A stretch of 64,000 nt of DNA from Acinetobacter piscicola (lineage in GTDB: Bacteria; Pseudomonadota; Gammaproteobacteria; Pseudomonadales; Moraxellaceae), in assembly GCF_015218165.1 (NCBI RefSeq), contig NZ_CP048659.1, forward strand, positions 124,001 through 188,000, written 5' to 3'. Below are positions 54,839 to 64,000 of the stretch, one piece after another (the first letter of the stretch is position 1; each line of letters begins with the position of its first letter). The position numbers and the translations under genes were made by a program. Below the pieces are notes generated by a model. It had not been told where the DNA came from. It saw only the letters and a program-made list of their open reading frames with translations, and did no database searches.

Positions 54839-56047
54839 ATGCAACCCATCATTCAGTCATTGCTTGATACGGATTTGTACAAATTTACAATGTTGCAAGT
54901 GGTACTTCATAAATTTCCACAAACACATAGCGTATACCATTTCCGTTGCCGAAATTTACAAGATACCGTATATCCATTGACGGATATTTTAGATGATTTG
55001 AATGAACAGCTAGATTATCTTTGTCAGCTCAACTTTAAAGAAGACGAATTACAATATCTACGCACGCTACGTTTTATCAAAAGTGACTTTGTTGATTATT
55101 TAGAATTATTTCAACTCAAGCGCCGTTTTATTAAAGCAGGTATTGATGCAGAAGGACGTTTGGACATTTGGATAGAAGGTCCCATGGTTCAAGCAATGAT
55201 GTTTGAAATTTTTGTATTGGCTATTGTCAATGAACTCTATTTTCGCCGTATTCGTTCAGATGAGGTCTTGGCAGAAGGTGAGCGTCGTTTACAAGCCAAA
55301 GTGGTTCTGATGCAAAAATATGAAGCACAGATCCAATCAAATGATCCGCCATTTTTAGTTTCTGACTTTGGGACACGTCGCCGTTATAGTCTAGATTGGC
55401 AACGCCATGTGATTCAAACTTTTCATAAAGCGGCACCTAATGTTTTCCGTGGAACCAGTAATGTTCTCATTGCGAAAGAACTCAATATTTTTCCAATAGG
55501 CACCATGGCACATGAGTTTTTACAAGCTTTCCAAGCGTTAGATGTACGTCTACGAGATTTTCAAAAATCAGCATTAGAAACATGGGTGCAAGAGTATCGT
55601 GGTGACTTAGGTATTGCCCTCACAGATGTTGTGGGAATGGATGCATTCTTACGTGATTTTGATTTATATTTTGCCAAATTATTTGATGGCTTACGTCATG
55701 ACAGTGGTGATCCATTTGCGTGGGGAGATAAAGCATATGAGCATTATCGTAAACTCAAAATTGACACCAAAACCAAAATGTTAACTTTTAGTGATGGTTT
55801 GGATTTAGAACGCGCTTGGGCACTTTACCAATATTTTAAAGACCGTTTCCAAGTCAGTTTTGGGATTGGCACTAACTTGACCAATGATATGGGACAAACA
55901 CCGCTCAATATCGTGTTAAAATTGGTGGAGTGTAATGGTCAGTCTGTGGCAAAAATTTCTGACAGTCCAGGAAAAACAATGACGGATAACGATACCTTTT
56001 TAGCCTATCTACGTCAGGTTTTTGAAATTGCTGAGCCAAGCAATTAG
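54839..56047 (+). CDS. pncB: Nicotinate phosphoribosyltransferase
   Basis: 402 residues from the ATG at 54839; the GTG ten codons earlier adds non-conserved residues. Motifs [21 protein letters not shown] and [11 protein letters not shown]. Makes nicotinate mononucleotide in NAD salvage. Single gene. Confidence 0.94.
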   Translation: MQPIIQSLLDTDLYKFTMLQVVLHKFPQTHSVYHFRCRNLQDTVYPLTDILDDLNEQLDYLCQLNFKEDELQYLRTLRFIKSDFVDYLELFQLKRRFIKAGIDAEGRLDIWIEGPMVQAMMFEIFVLAIVNELYFRRIRSDEVLAEGERRLQAKVVLMQKYEAQIQSNDPPFLVSDFGTRRRYSLDWQRHVIQTFHKAAPNVFRGTSNVLIAKELNIFPIGTMAHEFLQAFQALDVRLRDFQKSALETWVQEYRGDLGIALTDVVGMDAFLRDFDLYFAKLFDGLRHDSGDPFAWGDKAYEHYRKLKIDTKTKMLTFSDGLDLERAWALYQYFKDRFQVSFGIGTNLTNDMGQTPLNIVLKLVECNGQSVAKISDSPGKTMTDNDTFLAYLRQVFEIAEPSN

Positions 56048-56158
56048 AAGAAAAACGATAGCTGATTTTTTGCTAAAGAAATGCAGGAAATCAGCTAAAG
56101 CCTAAAAAAGACTATGCTAAGATGGTTAAAATAATCCTGCTAAAATTCAAAAAATCGT

Positions 56159-57007
56159 ATGACTGCTCCCATTTTTAATTTTGATTTGTTGGTTGAAGCT
56201 GAACAGCTTGTTCCTTACTTAGGACATGAAAAATTACGCATTGTTGATTTAAGCCGTAGCTCGGTTTATGAACAATTACATATTCCATATGCACTACATC
56301 TTAAGCCACAGTATTTAGTGCGACAAGAAGAACATGCTTCGGGTTTATTGCCTGATGAACAAGGTTTAGCTGCTTTAATAGACTACTTAAACATTTCTCC
56401 TGAGCATCATGTGGTGGTTTATGATGATGAAGGCGGTGCGTGGGCTGGGCGTTTGATTTGGAACTTACAGTGTTTAGGCTTTGAACATGTCAGTTTACTG
56501 AATGGCGGTATTCATGCATGGTTAGGTGCAGGCTTGCCAACTTCATCTGAGGTTGAAGCATTCACAAAAGTAGAAAATTTGGTTCAGGTGGATTTGCAAA
56601 ATATAGAAAAATATAGAATCGAATATGATCAATTATTAGAAAAAGTACAACAAAATGCAGTACAAGTCTGGGATTGTCGTACGACAGAAGAATATACAGG
56701 ACAACGTTTAGCAGCAAGACGCGGTGGTCATATTCCAAATGCACGACATTTTGAATGGAGTACTGCAATTAATCGTCAAAATCATTTAAAATTGCATCCT
56801 TTAGAACGCACGCAACAACGTTTAGAACAATTGGGCTTTCATTTAGATCAACCTGTGGTGGTGTATTGTCAATCACATCATCGTTCAGGCTTAGCGTATA
56901 TCTTAGGTCGATTACTCGGTTGGAACATTCAAGCTTATGATGGTGCGTGGAGCGAATGGGGCAACCGCCTCGACAGTCCTATTATTAGTGGAGAATCACC
57001 TTCGTGA
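56159..57007 (+). CDS. Two-domain sulfurtransferase (rhodanese/3-mercaptopyruvate type)
   Basis: 282 residues, two rhodanese domains; the second has the active-site loop CQSHHRS with the catalytic Cys. The first domain ([17 protein letters not shown]) has Asp in place of Cys, as usual. Overlaps psd by 4 nt, an arrangement common in Acinetobacter. Thiosulfate or mercaptopyruvate donor not decidable. Confidence 0.87.
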   Translation: MTAPIFNFDLLVEAEQLVPYLGHEKLRIVDLSRSSVYEQLHIPYALHLKPQYLVRQEEHASGLLPDEQGLAALIDYLNISPEHHVVVYDDEGGAWAGRLIWNLQCLGFEHVSLLNGGIHAWLGAGLPTSSEVEAFTKVENLVQVDLQNIEKYRIEYDQLLEKVQQNAVQVWDCRTTEEYTGQRLAARRGGHIPNARHFEWSTAINRQNHLKLHPLERTQQRLEQLGFHLDQPVVVYCQSHHRSGLAYILGRLLGWNIQAYDGAWSEWGNRLDSPIISGESPS

Positions 57008-57855
57008 GTCTAACCTCAAACTTAAAAAAACAACTTTTTATTCGTGCTCAAAATTTAGTACCGCAACAACAACTCAGCCGTGTGGTGGGTAAACTTGCAG
57101 CTAGTGAAAATCCATTGGTTAAAAATGTCGTTATTCAAGCATTTAAAGCACAATATGGCATTGATATGTCGATTGCACAGCAAAGTGATGCATTAAAATA
57201 TAAATCATTTAATGAGTTTTTTACCCGTGCTTTAAAAGAGGGTGTGCGTGAAATTGATACAGATGCAAATAGTATTGTTTCACCTGCGGATGGTGCAATT
57301 TCCCAATTAGGTCAAGTGAAAGAAGGCGATGTATTTCAAGCCAAAGGTCAAAGTTTTTCAGTTGAAAAATTGATTGGTGATCCGCAGCTTGCAGCACCGT
57401 TTAAAAATGGTGAATTTGCGACCGTCTATTTGTCACCACGTGATTATCATCGTGTGCATATGCCTTTTGCAGGAACATTAACTGAAACGTTATATATTCC
57501 GGGTGAATTATTTTCTGTCAATAAAACGACTGCGGAAAATGTGCCAGGTTTATTTGCCCGTAATGAACGTATGGTGTGTTTGTTTGATACAGAATTAGGT
57601 CGTATGGCCGTTGTTTTGGTGGGTGCAATGATTGTTGCTGGTATTGAAACCGTAGCAACAGGTAAAGTGAAACCATCGGGTCGCTTGGAACTCAACCATC
57701 ATGAGTTAAAACTTGAAAAAGGTGATGAGTTAGGACGCTTCTATTTAGGTTCAACCGCGATCGTTTTATTTGAACAAGGTAAAATGAATTGGGATGCACA
57801 ATTTAAAGCGAACTCCGTGGTTGTCATGGGTGAGGCTTTAGGGCATATCCTATAA
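57004..57855 (+). CDS. psd: Phosphatidylserine decarboxylase
   Basis: 283 residues from the GTG at 57004 overlapping the previous stop. The self-cleavage motif LGST is at [12 protein letters not shown] near the C-terminus, leaving the pyruvoyl group on the small subunit. Also FNEFFTR and [10 protein letters not shown]. Final step of phosphatidylethanolamine synthesis; membrane-associated. Confidence 0.94.
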   Translation: MSLTSNLKKQLFIRAQNLVPQQQLSRVVGKLAASENPLVKNVVIQAFKAQYGIDMSIAQQSDALKYKSFNEFFTRALKEGVREIDTDANSIVSPADGAISQLGQVKEGDVFQAKGQSFSVEKLIGDPQLAAPFKNGEFATVYLSPRDYHRVHMPFAGTLTETLYIPGELFSVNKTTAENVPGLFARNERMVCLFDTELGRMAVVLVGAMIVAGIETVATGKVKPSGRLELNHHELKLEKGDELGRFYLGSTAIVLFEQGKMNWDAQFKANSVVVMGEALGHIL

Positions 57856-57880
57856 GTATTTAAAAATACTCAGTTTGAGT

Positions 57881-57911
57881 AAAGGTGAAGAGGATTATAT
57901 TCTTCACCTTT
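57881..57911. terminator. Terminator after psd
   Basis: AAAGGTGAAGA pairs with TCTTCACCTTT across a nine-base loop, between the convergent ends of psd and phoR. Confidence 0.8.
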
Positions 57912-57943
57912 TGTTTATTCTAAGATGTAGATTAGAACAAAAA

Positions 57944-59302
57944 TTATTCAGGGTTATATAAGCGTTCTTTAGGGAATACCACTCTAAATGTAGAGCCTTG
58001 ATTTTCAATAGAATCAATTTCTAAATAAGCATTATGTTGCATCAGTACGTGTTTCACAATCGCTAAACCTAGACCTGTGCCACCTGTTTGTCGGCTACGT
58101 GCACTGTCCACTCGATAGAAACGTTCAGTTAAGCGAGGTAAATGTTTAGGGTCAATACCGATCCCTGTATCTTGTACTGTGAAATAACCATGTAACCCAT
58201 CATCATGCCATCCCATTGTAACTGAGCCCCCTTTAGGCGTGTATTTGATGGCATTGGTAATTAAATTACTAAAAGCACTCGCAAGTTCAGTATCAGAGCC
58301 GATCAAGTCACAATGGCTGTCGATGTCTAAATTGAGCGTATGTCCATAATCGACGTTATAGGCTTGCGCATCATCAAATAATTGATTCATTAAACTCGGC
58401 ATTTCAATGATTTGATTTTTAGCAATTTGTTTATTGCCTTCAAGACGTGACAAGAGCAATAAATCATTCACTAGGGCATTCATACGTCGCGTTTGTGATT
58501 GCATTTGATCAAAAGCACGTTTCCAACGTGGGTTTAAATCTTCTTGATCAGTAAATGTTTCAATATAACCACTGAGAACCGTGAGCGGTGTGCGTAATTC
58601 ATGTGAAATATTATCGACAAAGTCTTTACGCATTTGTTCTAAGTTATGAATTCGGGTTACGTCATAAGCGACCAATAAACGACTTTCACTGCCGAAGCGA
58701 GTGAGTTTGATCTGTACATAATGCTCGTCATAAACCGTTGATTTTATTTTTATTCCGTCAGGATATTGATCAATATTGTTAAAATATTCAATAAATCCAG
58801 GTTGGCGAATAATGGTCAATAAATTGCGACCACGATCAAGCATTTGGATGCCAAGTAATTTTTCAGCCGCAGGATTCCACCATTCGATTTGATGTAACTC
58901 GTCAGTTAAAACGACAGCTTCTGCTAACGCAACCAAGGATGATTGTGCCCGATCAATTAACCCGACCATTTCGGCTTGAACAACACGTTCTTGACGTTGG
59001 GCACGATACACATTAAATAGCAATGCACCCCAAATTCCATTTAAATTCGGTGGTACATCATAAGGACGGTTAGAAATCCACTCATTGACCAAATATAACG
59101 AGCGAAGTTGCAAAATAAAAAAAATTGCAAAAGAGAACGAAATACAGAGCCAAAAGTACCCAATCCCAAAACCGATAAAGCATCCGATGACGAATAAAAA
59201 TGCTAACAGTCTTAAATCTTGTTTAGCAAAAGTCCATAAACTGCTGTAACGAAATCGTTTATGTTCACGTGCAAGATCTGGGACGGGGTAGGGTTCATAC
59301 AT
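57944..59302 (-). CDS. phoR: Phosphate-regulon sensor kinase PhoR
   Basis: 452 residues: two N-terminal membrane helices, a PAS domain (about 100-210), phospho-His in FVDNISHELRTPLTVL, and ATPase motifs NAIKYT, DTGIGID and GGTGLGLAIVKH. No periplasmic sensor, as in PhoR, which reads phosphate through PstSCAB/PhoU. 18 nt after phoB. Confidence 0.93.
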   Translation of the reverse strand: MYEPYPVPDLAREHKRFRYSSLWTFAKQDLRLLAFLFVIGCFIGFGIGYFWLCISFSFAIFFILQLRSLYLVNEWISNRPYDVPPNLNGIWGALLFNVYRAQRQERVVQAEMVGLIDRAQSSLVALAEAVVLTDELHQIEWWNPAAEKLLGIQMLDRGRNLLTIIRQPGFIEYFNNIDQYPDGIKIKSTVYDEHYVQIKLTRFGSESRLLVAYDVTRIHNLEQMRKDFVDNISHELRTPLTVLSGYIETFTDQEDLNPRWKRAFDQMQSQTRRMNALVNDLLLLSRLEGNKQIAKNQIIEMPSLMNQLFDDAQAYNVDYGHTLNLDIDSHCDLIGSDTELASAFSNLITNAIKYTPKGGSVTMGWHDDGLHGYFTVQDTGIGIDPKHLPRLTERFYRVDSARSRQTGGTGLGLAIVKHVLMQHNAYLEIDSIENQGSTFRVVFPKERLYNPE

Positions 59303-59320
59303 AAAAAAACTGACCTAAAT

Positions 59321-60031
59321 TTAGCCTAAAGCGACATCAGCACGTGTCGAAAAACGATAGCCTGTACCGCGAACGGTTTGTACGTAACGATCTGCAGCAT
59401 AGGGTTCTAATACTTTGCGCAAACGGCGGATATGTACATCAATAGTACGGTCTTCAATATAGACGTTACCGCCCCAGACTTGGTCAAGCAATTGTGCACG
59501 TGTATATGCACGTTCAGGATGAGTCATAAAGAAAGCCAATAAACGGTATTCTGTTGGTCCCATTTCTAAAATACTGTCACCAAAGCTTACACGTTGACTG
59601 ACAGGGTCGAGAATTAGACCATTGGCATCAATTGATTTTTCACCACTAAGTGCATTGGCACGACGTAGCACGGCTTTAATACGTGAAACCAATTCACGCG
59701 TTGAAAAGGGTTTAGTCATATAGTCATCAGCGCCTGCATCTAAGCCTTGCACTTTATGATCTTCTTCACCTCGTGCAGTGAGCATAATTACAGGGATTTC
59801 AGCCAAGTTCTCATCACGTTTTAAGCGGCGGCACAAGTCCACACCACTAATTCCGCCAGGCATCATCCAGTCTAATAGGATGAGTGAAGGGCGTTGATCG
59901 ACAATCATTTGATGTGCTTGTTTGGCATCTTCTGCTTGTAAGCATTGGAAACCTGCCATATCTAATGAGGTATGGATCATTTCGCGAATTGGAAGTTCGT
60001 CATCGACGATTAAAATATAGTCATCTTTCAC
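59321..60031 (-). CDS. phoB: Phosphate response regulator PhoB
   Basis: 236 residues. Receiver with the phospho-Asp in [10 protein letters not shown]; winged-helix domain with [12 protein letters not shown]. Activates phosphate-starvation genes. Upstream are CTGTCAT repeats that may be an autoregulatory Pho box. Confidence 0.94.
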   Translation of the reverse strand: MKDDYILIVDDELPIREMIHTSLDMAGFQCLQAEDAKQAHQMIVDQRPSLILLDWMMPGGISGVDLCRRLKRDENLAEIPVIMLTARGEEDHKVQGLDAGADDYMTKPFSTRELVSRIKAVLRRANALSGEKSIDANGLILDPVSQRVSFGDSILEMGPTEYRLLAFFMTHPERAYTRAQLLDQVWGGNVYIEDRTIDVHIRRLRKVLEPYAADRYVQTVRGTGYRFSTRADVALG

Positions 60032-60074
60032 AACGCAATATCCTATGTATGAACGGTGTACCGTTTTATTATTT

Positions 60075-60108
60075 ATGACAGGCTTATTACAAAGATTAAT
60101 TATGACAG
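60075..60108 (-). promoter_or_regulatory. Possible Pho box upstream of phoB
   Basis: On the minus strand CTGTCAT (60108-60102), CTTTGTAAT (60094-60086) and CTGTCAT (60081-60075). The elements resemble PHO half sites, but the spacing of 13-14 nt differs from the usual 11. Confidence 0.35.
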
Positions 60109-60256
60109 TATCATTGCAAAAAAAACATATTGGCTATTTTTTGCAAAACTTTGTGACAAAACTTTTGAATTTGTATGCTAAATCCATAAAATAATGGTCG
60201 ACATTGATTTTTCATATCGGGATGAAAAATTTAAAGGTTGAGAAGTTCAGGTATAT

Positions 60257-60961
60257 TTAAGCACTTTGTTTTTCAGAAAAAGATTCTAATAATGAAAAAA
60301 ATACCGCTTCACAGGCAAAGACGACTTGTTCGACAGAAAGTTTAAAACCACCCATGACCCAACGTACTGCAATTTGTGTAACATAGCCATTTAAGCCAGT
60401 CGAGACCAATGAAATTTCCTGTTCGCTGTGGTTGATCTGCGGCATCATTAACATGACAAAAGCTTGAATCATACGGTCAAAGCGACTCATGGTTTCATGG
60501 ATTGTTGCCTGATTGTGCAACTCTTGCACCAACATCGCATCGACATAAATGATGCGTGCCATACGTGGGTCAGCTTTGAGCATAGAAAATAATGCAAATA
60601 AGCCCGAATGAATCATTTTTTTAGGTTCAGGAGAAGCTTGCATTACCCCTTGCATCACGTTGTGTTGCAATTGATCAATCAATTGTAAAAATATAGTTTG
60701 GAATAGCTCTTCGCTTTTTTTAAAAGATTCATAGAAATAGCGTTCAGTCAGTTTAGCTTCGTTACAGACGTCTTTCACGGTAACTGAAAAAAATCCTTGT
60801 GTGCCATAGGTTTCAATACCCGCTTCAATCAGTTTTTCACGGCGAGCTAACTTTCGTTCAGAAAGAGACATACCTTTAAATTGTCTTTCTTTTACCATTT
60901 TTTTAGATGTATTTTCGTTCTGAGCATGTTGCATCGTTTCATTTAATACGTGTGTAGTCAT
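60257..60961 (-). CDS. TetR-family repressor
   Basis: About 234 residues from the ATG at 60961; a TTG five codons upstream is less likely. The HTH is SVTVKDVCNEAKLTERYFYESFKK. It is divergent from a short-chain dehydrogenase, and a 20-bp palindrome between them is the probable operator. The ligand is unknown. Confidence 0.85.
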   Translation of the reverse strand: MTTHVLNETMQHAQNENTSKKMVKERQFKGMSLSERKLARREKLIEAGIETYGTQGFFSVTVKDVCNEAKLTERYFYESFKKSEELFQTIFLQLIDQLQHNVMQGVMQASPEPKKMIHSGLFALFSMLKADPRMARIIYVDAMLVQELHNQATIHETMSRFDRMIQAFVMLMMPQINHSEQEISLVSTGLNGYVTQIAVRWVMGGFKLSVEQVVFACEAVFFSLLESFSEKQSA

Positions 60962-61076
60962 ATGAATTTGTGCCAAATTAAGTGTGCAAATAGCAATATT
61001 TGATCAATAAAAATAGTTGAAATTTACGTCATACTTCTGAGCAACTCATCAACATTGAAAAGCTTAACATATTATA

Positions 61077-61096
61077 TTGACAATAGTCATTGTCAA
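61077..61096. promoter_or_regulatory. Palindromic operator between tetR and the SDR
   Basis: TTGACAAT-AGTC-ATTGTCAA. TTGACA in it is also a good -35 hexamer, for the SDR (61167) on the plus strand or for the TetR gene on the minus strand. Confidence 0.65.
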
Positions 61097-61166
61097 AATT
61101 ATAGTGTAGCTGTGAGTGTATGTATAGAAAAAGTACATACAGAAAGAATTCAAACAAGGAAACTCA

Positions 61167-62012
61167 ATGAAAAATTTTAAAAATAAAGTCGCTGCAATTA
61201 CAGGTGCAGGCTCAGGTATGGGACAACAATTGGCAGTTCTATTAGCAAAAGCAGGTTGTCATTTGTCCATCAGTGATGTCAATGAAAAGGGCTTGGCCGA
61301 AACTGTTGAATTATTAAAAGCATATGATGTACGAGTAACATCAAAAAAAGTAAATGTAGCAAAACAGCCTGAAGTTAAGGCTTGGGCAGAAGAAACGGTG
61401 AAAGATCATGGCTCTGTTAATATGATCTTTAATAATGCTGGTGTAGCGCTGGGTGCAACCGTCGAGGGTGAAACATACGAAGAATTAGAGTGGATCGTGG
61501 GGATTAACTTCTGGGGTGTGGTTTATGGTACGAAAGAGTTTTTACCATACATCAAGCAAACAGGTGAGGGGCACATCATCAATACTTCAAGTATCTTTGG
61601 TTTAACTGCTCAGCCAACGCAGTCGGGTTATAATGCAACGAAGTTCGCGGTACGTGGTTTTACTGAGTCTTTACGCCAAGAACTTGATATTGAAAAATGT
61701 GGCGTGAGTGCACTATGTGTACACCCAGGGGGTATTCGTACCAACATTGCCAATGATGCGCGTATGAACGACAGCTTAAAATCATTGGGTATGAGTCCTG
61801 ATAAATCAGCGAAAGCATTTAATAAACTGTTGCGTAAACCTGCGGTCGAAGCTGCACAAGAAATTTTGGATGCAGTTTTAGCAGACAAACGCCGTTTATT
61901 GATTGGTGGCGATGCGGTGATTGTTGATTTGGCACAACGTTTATTACCAACAGGTTATCAGAAACTGGCTACAGGTTTGACCAAGTTAACCAAGCGTTTT
62001 GAACCAAAATAA
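61167..62012 (+). CDS. Short-chain dehydrogenase/reductase under TetR control
   Basis: 281 residues. NAD(P) loop TGAGSGMGQ, NNAG, active-site segment NTSSIFGLTAQPTQSGYNATK. Longer C-terminus than most SDRs, as in acyl or sterol-type reductases. Shine-Dalgarno AAGGAAA. Substrate unknown; divergent TetR suggests induction by it. Strong terminator follows. Confidence 0.87.
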   Translation: MKNFKNKVAAITGAGSGMGQQLAVLLAKAGCHLSISDVNEKGLAETVELLKAYDVRVTSKKVNVAKQPEVKAWAEETVKDHGSVNMIFNNAGVALGATVEGETYEELEWIVGINFWGVVYGTKEFLPYIKQTGEGHIINTSSIFGLTAQPTQSGYNATKFAVRGFTESLRQELDIEKCGVSALCVHPGGIRTNIANDARMNDSLKSLGMSPDKSAKAFNKLLRKPAVEAAQEILDAVLADKRRLLIGGDAVIVDLAQRLLPTGYQKLATGLTKLTKRFEPK

Positions 62013-62026
62013 TAGGTTTAGACCAC

Positions 62027-62054
62027 AAAAAACCGTCATTTATGACGGTTTTTT
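62027..62054 (+). terminator. Terminator after the SDR
   Basis: AAAAAACCGTCAT-TT-ATGACGGTTTTTT, 13-bp perfect stem and T-run. Confidence 0.92.
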
Positions 62055-62319
62055 TTTCGCCACGTAAAGACAGGAAGGGATTTAAATTACTGCAAAATAA
62101 TCAAAATTTGCTGCAAAATTCATTTTTGACAAGATTAATTTAGATGATTTTCTTAATTGTGTGAGTGGCTTCAGCGCTAAATCATTTTAATTTTTTTATT
62201 TATTTAAAATACAGCATAAAAATGTCACTTATTTGACAGATTGGAATAAGGACTTTTGGCAAGATCAAGCCATAGACAATTTTGTTCTTATTTAATGATA
62301 AAATTTTGAGGAAATAACA

Positions 62320-63264
62320 ATGAGCTATAGCTATCAACACATTCAAGTCAAACCCATCACAGGTCGAATCGGTGCGGAAATTTTGGGTGTAAAATTATCT
62401 GGACAATTAGAGGATCAGGTTATTGCTGAAATTAATCAAGCATTGTTGCAATACAAAGCAATTTTCTTTAAAGCACAGCAGCATTTGGATGATGCAGAAC
62501 AAGAAGCATTTGCTGCACGTTTGGGAACACCACTGAATCATCCTACTGTACCCATTAAAAATGGTTCTAAACATATTTTAGAGTTAGATTCAACGCACGG
62601 TGCACGTGCAGATAGTTGGCATACCGATATTACTTTTTTAGATGCTTACCCTAAAGCCTCGATTTTACGTAGTGTGATTGCACCTGAAGCAGGTGGTGAT
62701 ACTGTTTGGGCAAATACTACATCGGCATATGCATCATTACCTGAACCTTTAAAAGCATTGGCTGATACGCTTCGTGCTGTACACAGTAACGATTATGATT
62801 ATGCCAGTGGTGAGCTGAGCATTAATAAAGAAGCGTTGGCAAAGTATAGAAATTTCTTTAAATCTACAGAATATGAAACTGAGCATCCTTTAGTACGTGT
62901 ACATCCTGAAACAGGTGAAAAAACCTTGGTCTTAGGGCATTTTTTCAAACGTTTTGTCGGTTTTAATAGCAAAGACTCTCGTAAATTATTTGATTTATTT
63001 CAAAGTTATGTCGTAAAACAGGAAAATATTGTCCGTTGGCATTGGGAAGCAGGTGATGTGGCAATTTGGGACAACCGTGCAACACAGCATCGCGCAATCA
63101 ATGATTATGGTGATCAACACCGTGTAGTACGCCGTGTGACCTTAGAAGGTGATATTCCTGTCGGCGTGGATGGACGTTTAAGTCAAACAATTGTAAAAGA
63201 AGAAAAATTTGATATCAAGGATTATCGTTTGAGTGAAGAAGGGGTATATGAAAAAGTTTCATAA
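62320..63264 (+). CDS. TauD/TfdA-family 2-oxoglutarate-dependent dioxygenase
   Basis: 314 residues. Iron ligands: SWHTDITF (HxD) and QHRAINDYGDQHR (distal His, with the Arg for 2-oxoglutarate). Family members release sulfite from taurine or alkyl sulfates or oxidise other acids; the substrate cannot be read. A 307-nt gap upstream has no gene. No sulfonate transporter is adjacent. Confidence 0.87.
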   Translation: MSYSYQHIQVKPITGRIGAEILGVKLSGQLEDQVIAEINQALLQYKAIFFKAQQHLDDAEQEAFAARLGTPLNHPTVPIKNGSKHILELDSTHGARADSWHTDITFLDAYPKASILRSVIAPEAGGDTVWANTTSAYASLPEPLKALADTLRAVHSNDYDYASGELSINKEALAKYRNFFKSTEYETEHPLVRVHPETGEKTLVLGHFFKRFVGFNSKDSRKLFDLFQSYVVKQENIVRWHWEAGDVAIWDNRATQHRAINDYGDQHRVVRRVTLEGDIPVGVDGRLSQTIVKEEKFDIKDYRLSEEGVYEKVS

Positions 63265-63342
63265 GTACAGATAAAATTTAAAATAACTTTGCATAAAATA
63301 AGCGTTGAATAGCGGAATAAATCATTAGATCGATTTTTATTC

Positions 63343-63374
63343 TCCATCTAATATTAAATAAAATATTAGATGGA
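63343..63374. promoter_or_regulatory. 32-bp inverted repeat spanning the start of the Crp/Fnr gene
   Basis: TCCATCTAATATT (63343-63355), six-base spacer, AATATTAGATGGA (63362-63374). Perfect 13-bp arms. The right arm contains the first possible ATG (63370). It may be an operator for self-control or an RNA hairpin that hides the start. Confidence 0.65.
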
Positions 63375-63381
63375 TACTTTT

Positions 63382-64000
63382 ATGCAATATTATGACTTAA
63401 ACTCTGTTTCTAATTTTGATGTTTTAAAAAATATTTTTAAAAGTTTGTCAGGAGATAATATTAAATATATTTTGGATTATGCTTATATTAAAAAATATCA
63501 AAAAAATGAATTAATTTTAAATAAAGAAAATTGTTCGGAAGCACTTTATATTCTATTGAATGGTATTATTCATATTGGATATTTAAGTGTATCTGGACGT
63601 TTTCATGCTTTTAATTATTTTTCAGAAAAAAATTTAATCAATGCACTGCCTTGTTTAAAAGGGCACATTATTGATTATGACTATTATGCATTTAATCAAG
63701 TGCGTGTTTTGGTGATTCCAAAGCATATTTTTTTAGAAGAATTAAAGAATAACAATGGTTTAAAACAAGATGTATTTGACCTTATTGCACTCAGAATGCA
63801 TCACCTTATTGCCGAAATTAAGTTTTTGCATGTTGCTAATTTACATCAAAAAATCTGTAAGACTTTGTTAAATTTGGCATTGCAATATGGTCTGCATCAT
63901 CCTTTAGGGATAGAAATTTATTTAAAAATATCACAGCATGATTTAGCCGATTTATTGTCTACTTCCAGACAAACAATTAATAAAGAAATAAAAAACTTAG
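63382..64000 (+). CDS. Crp/Fnr-family regulator, partial at the right edge
   Basis: The frame opens at ATG 63370 or, more likely, 63382 (MQYYDLNSVSNFDVLKNIF) and runs past the window end. It has a cyclic-nucleotide-binding-like domain (EALYILLNGIIHIGYLSVSG) with no clear cAMP or iron-sulfur cysteine set, then a C-terminal helix-turn-helix ISQHDLADLLSTSRQTINKE. At least 206 residues. Ligand unknown. Confidence 0.8.
   Translation, partial: MQYYDLNSVSNFDVLKNIFKSLSGDNIKYILDYAYIKKYQKNELILNKENCSEALYILLNGIIHIGYLSVSGRFHAFNYFSEKNLINALPCLKGHIIDYDYYAFNQVRVLVIPKHIFLEELKNNNGLKQDVFDLIALRMHHLIAEIKFLHVANLHQKICKTLLNLALQYGLHHPLGIEIYLKISQHDLADLLSTSRQTINKEIKNL

Overview
The window reads as a chromosomal segment of an Acinetobacter-type gammaproteobacterium. 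It is AT-rich, carries a zigA/zrlA zinc-response locus of the kind described in Acinetobacter baumannii, and has a conserved housekeeping block (glmS-glmU, pgpA-thiL-nusB-ribH-ribBA, serB, pncB, psd, phoBR). The species is an inference. I saw no tRNA, rRNA or CRISPR array.

Zinc-starvation island (about 0.4-13.7 kb). A minus-strand operon, folE2-hisI-gamma carbonic anhydrase-pyrC-thrS-PBP2, starts at a perfect 20-bp Zur-like palindrome (9091-9110). A second, 28-bp palindrome (11178-11205) lies between cysS-fur2 (minus) and zrlA-zur-like-zigA (plus). These look like the duplicate enzymes that Zur-repressed loci use when zinc is scarce. Several paralogs have altered metal or editing sites: ThrS has lost most of its editing site, PyrC has QxH for HxH, one Fur-family protein lacks a structural-zinc cysteine, and the other lacks the sensory ligands. 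The PBP2 gene is broken by a frameshift and an IS200/IS605 element.

Sulfur block (13.7-19.1 kb). A BigR-like ArsR repressor is divergent from two YeeE/YedE halves, a persulfide dioxygenase and a TauE/SafE exporter. A rhodanese, an AhpD-like protein, a methyltransferase and a short-chain dehydrogenase follow.

Respiration, metal efflux and mobile DNA (19.1-38.7 kb). A NifX-like gene with a long His-Gln hexanucleotide repeat is split by nested IS66 elements. Next come a cyanide-insensitive bd oxidase operon (cioAB, a 35-residue subunit and an XRE regulator), then a heavy-metal RND efflux system with its two-component regulator. An IS256 remnant and a decayed Tn7-like transposon (tnsA', 'tnsB, tnsC with a frameshift, right end with four TnsB-type sites) sit at the glmS attachment site; an IS982 element interrupts the tns genes.

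Core block (38.7-64 kb). This holds cell-wall precursor, riboflavin, thiamine, serine, NAD and phospholipid genes, PhoBR, a KatB-like catalase with one in-frame amber codon next to ankB, an IS1595 element that rewrites the last codons of ankB, a lipoprotein pseudogene with three in-frame stops, a TetR/SDR pair, a TauD-type dioxygenase and, at the right edge, a partial Crp/Fnr regulator whose start lies in a long inverted repeat.
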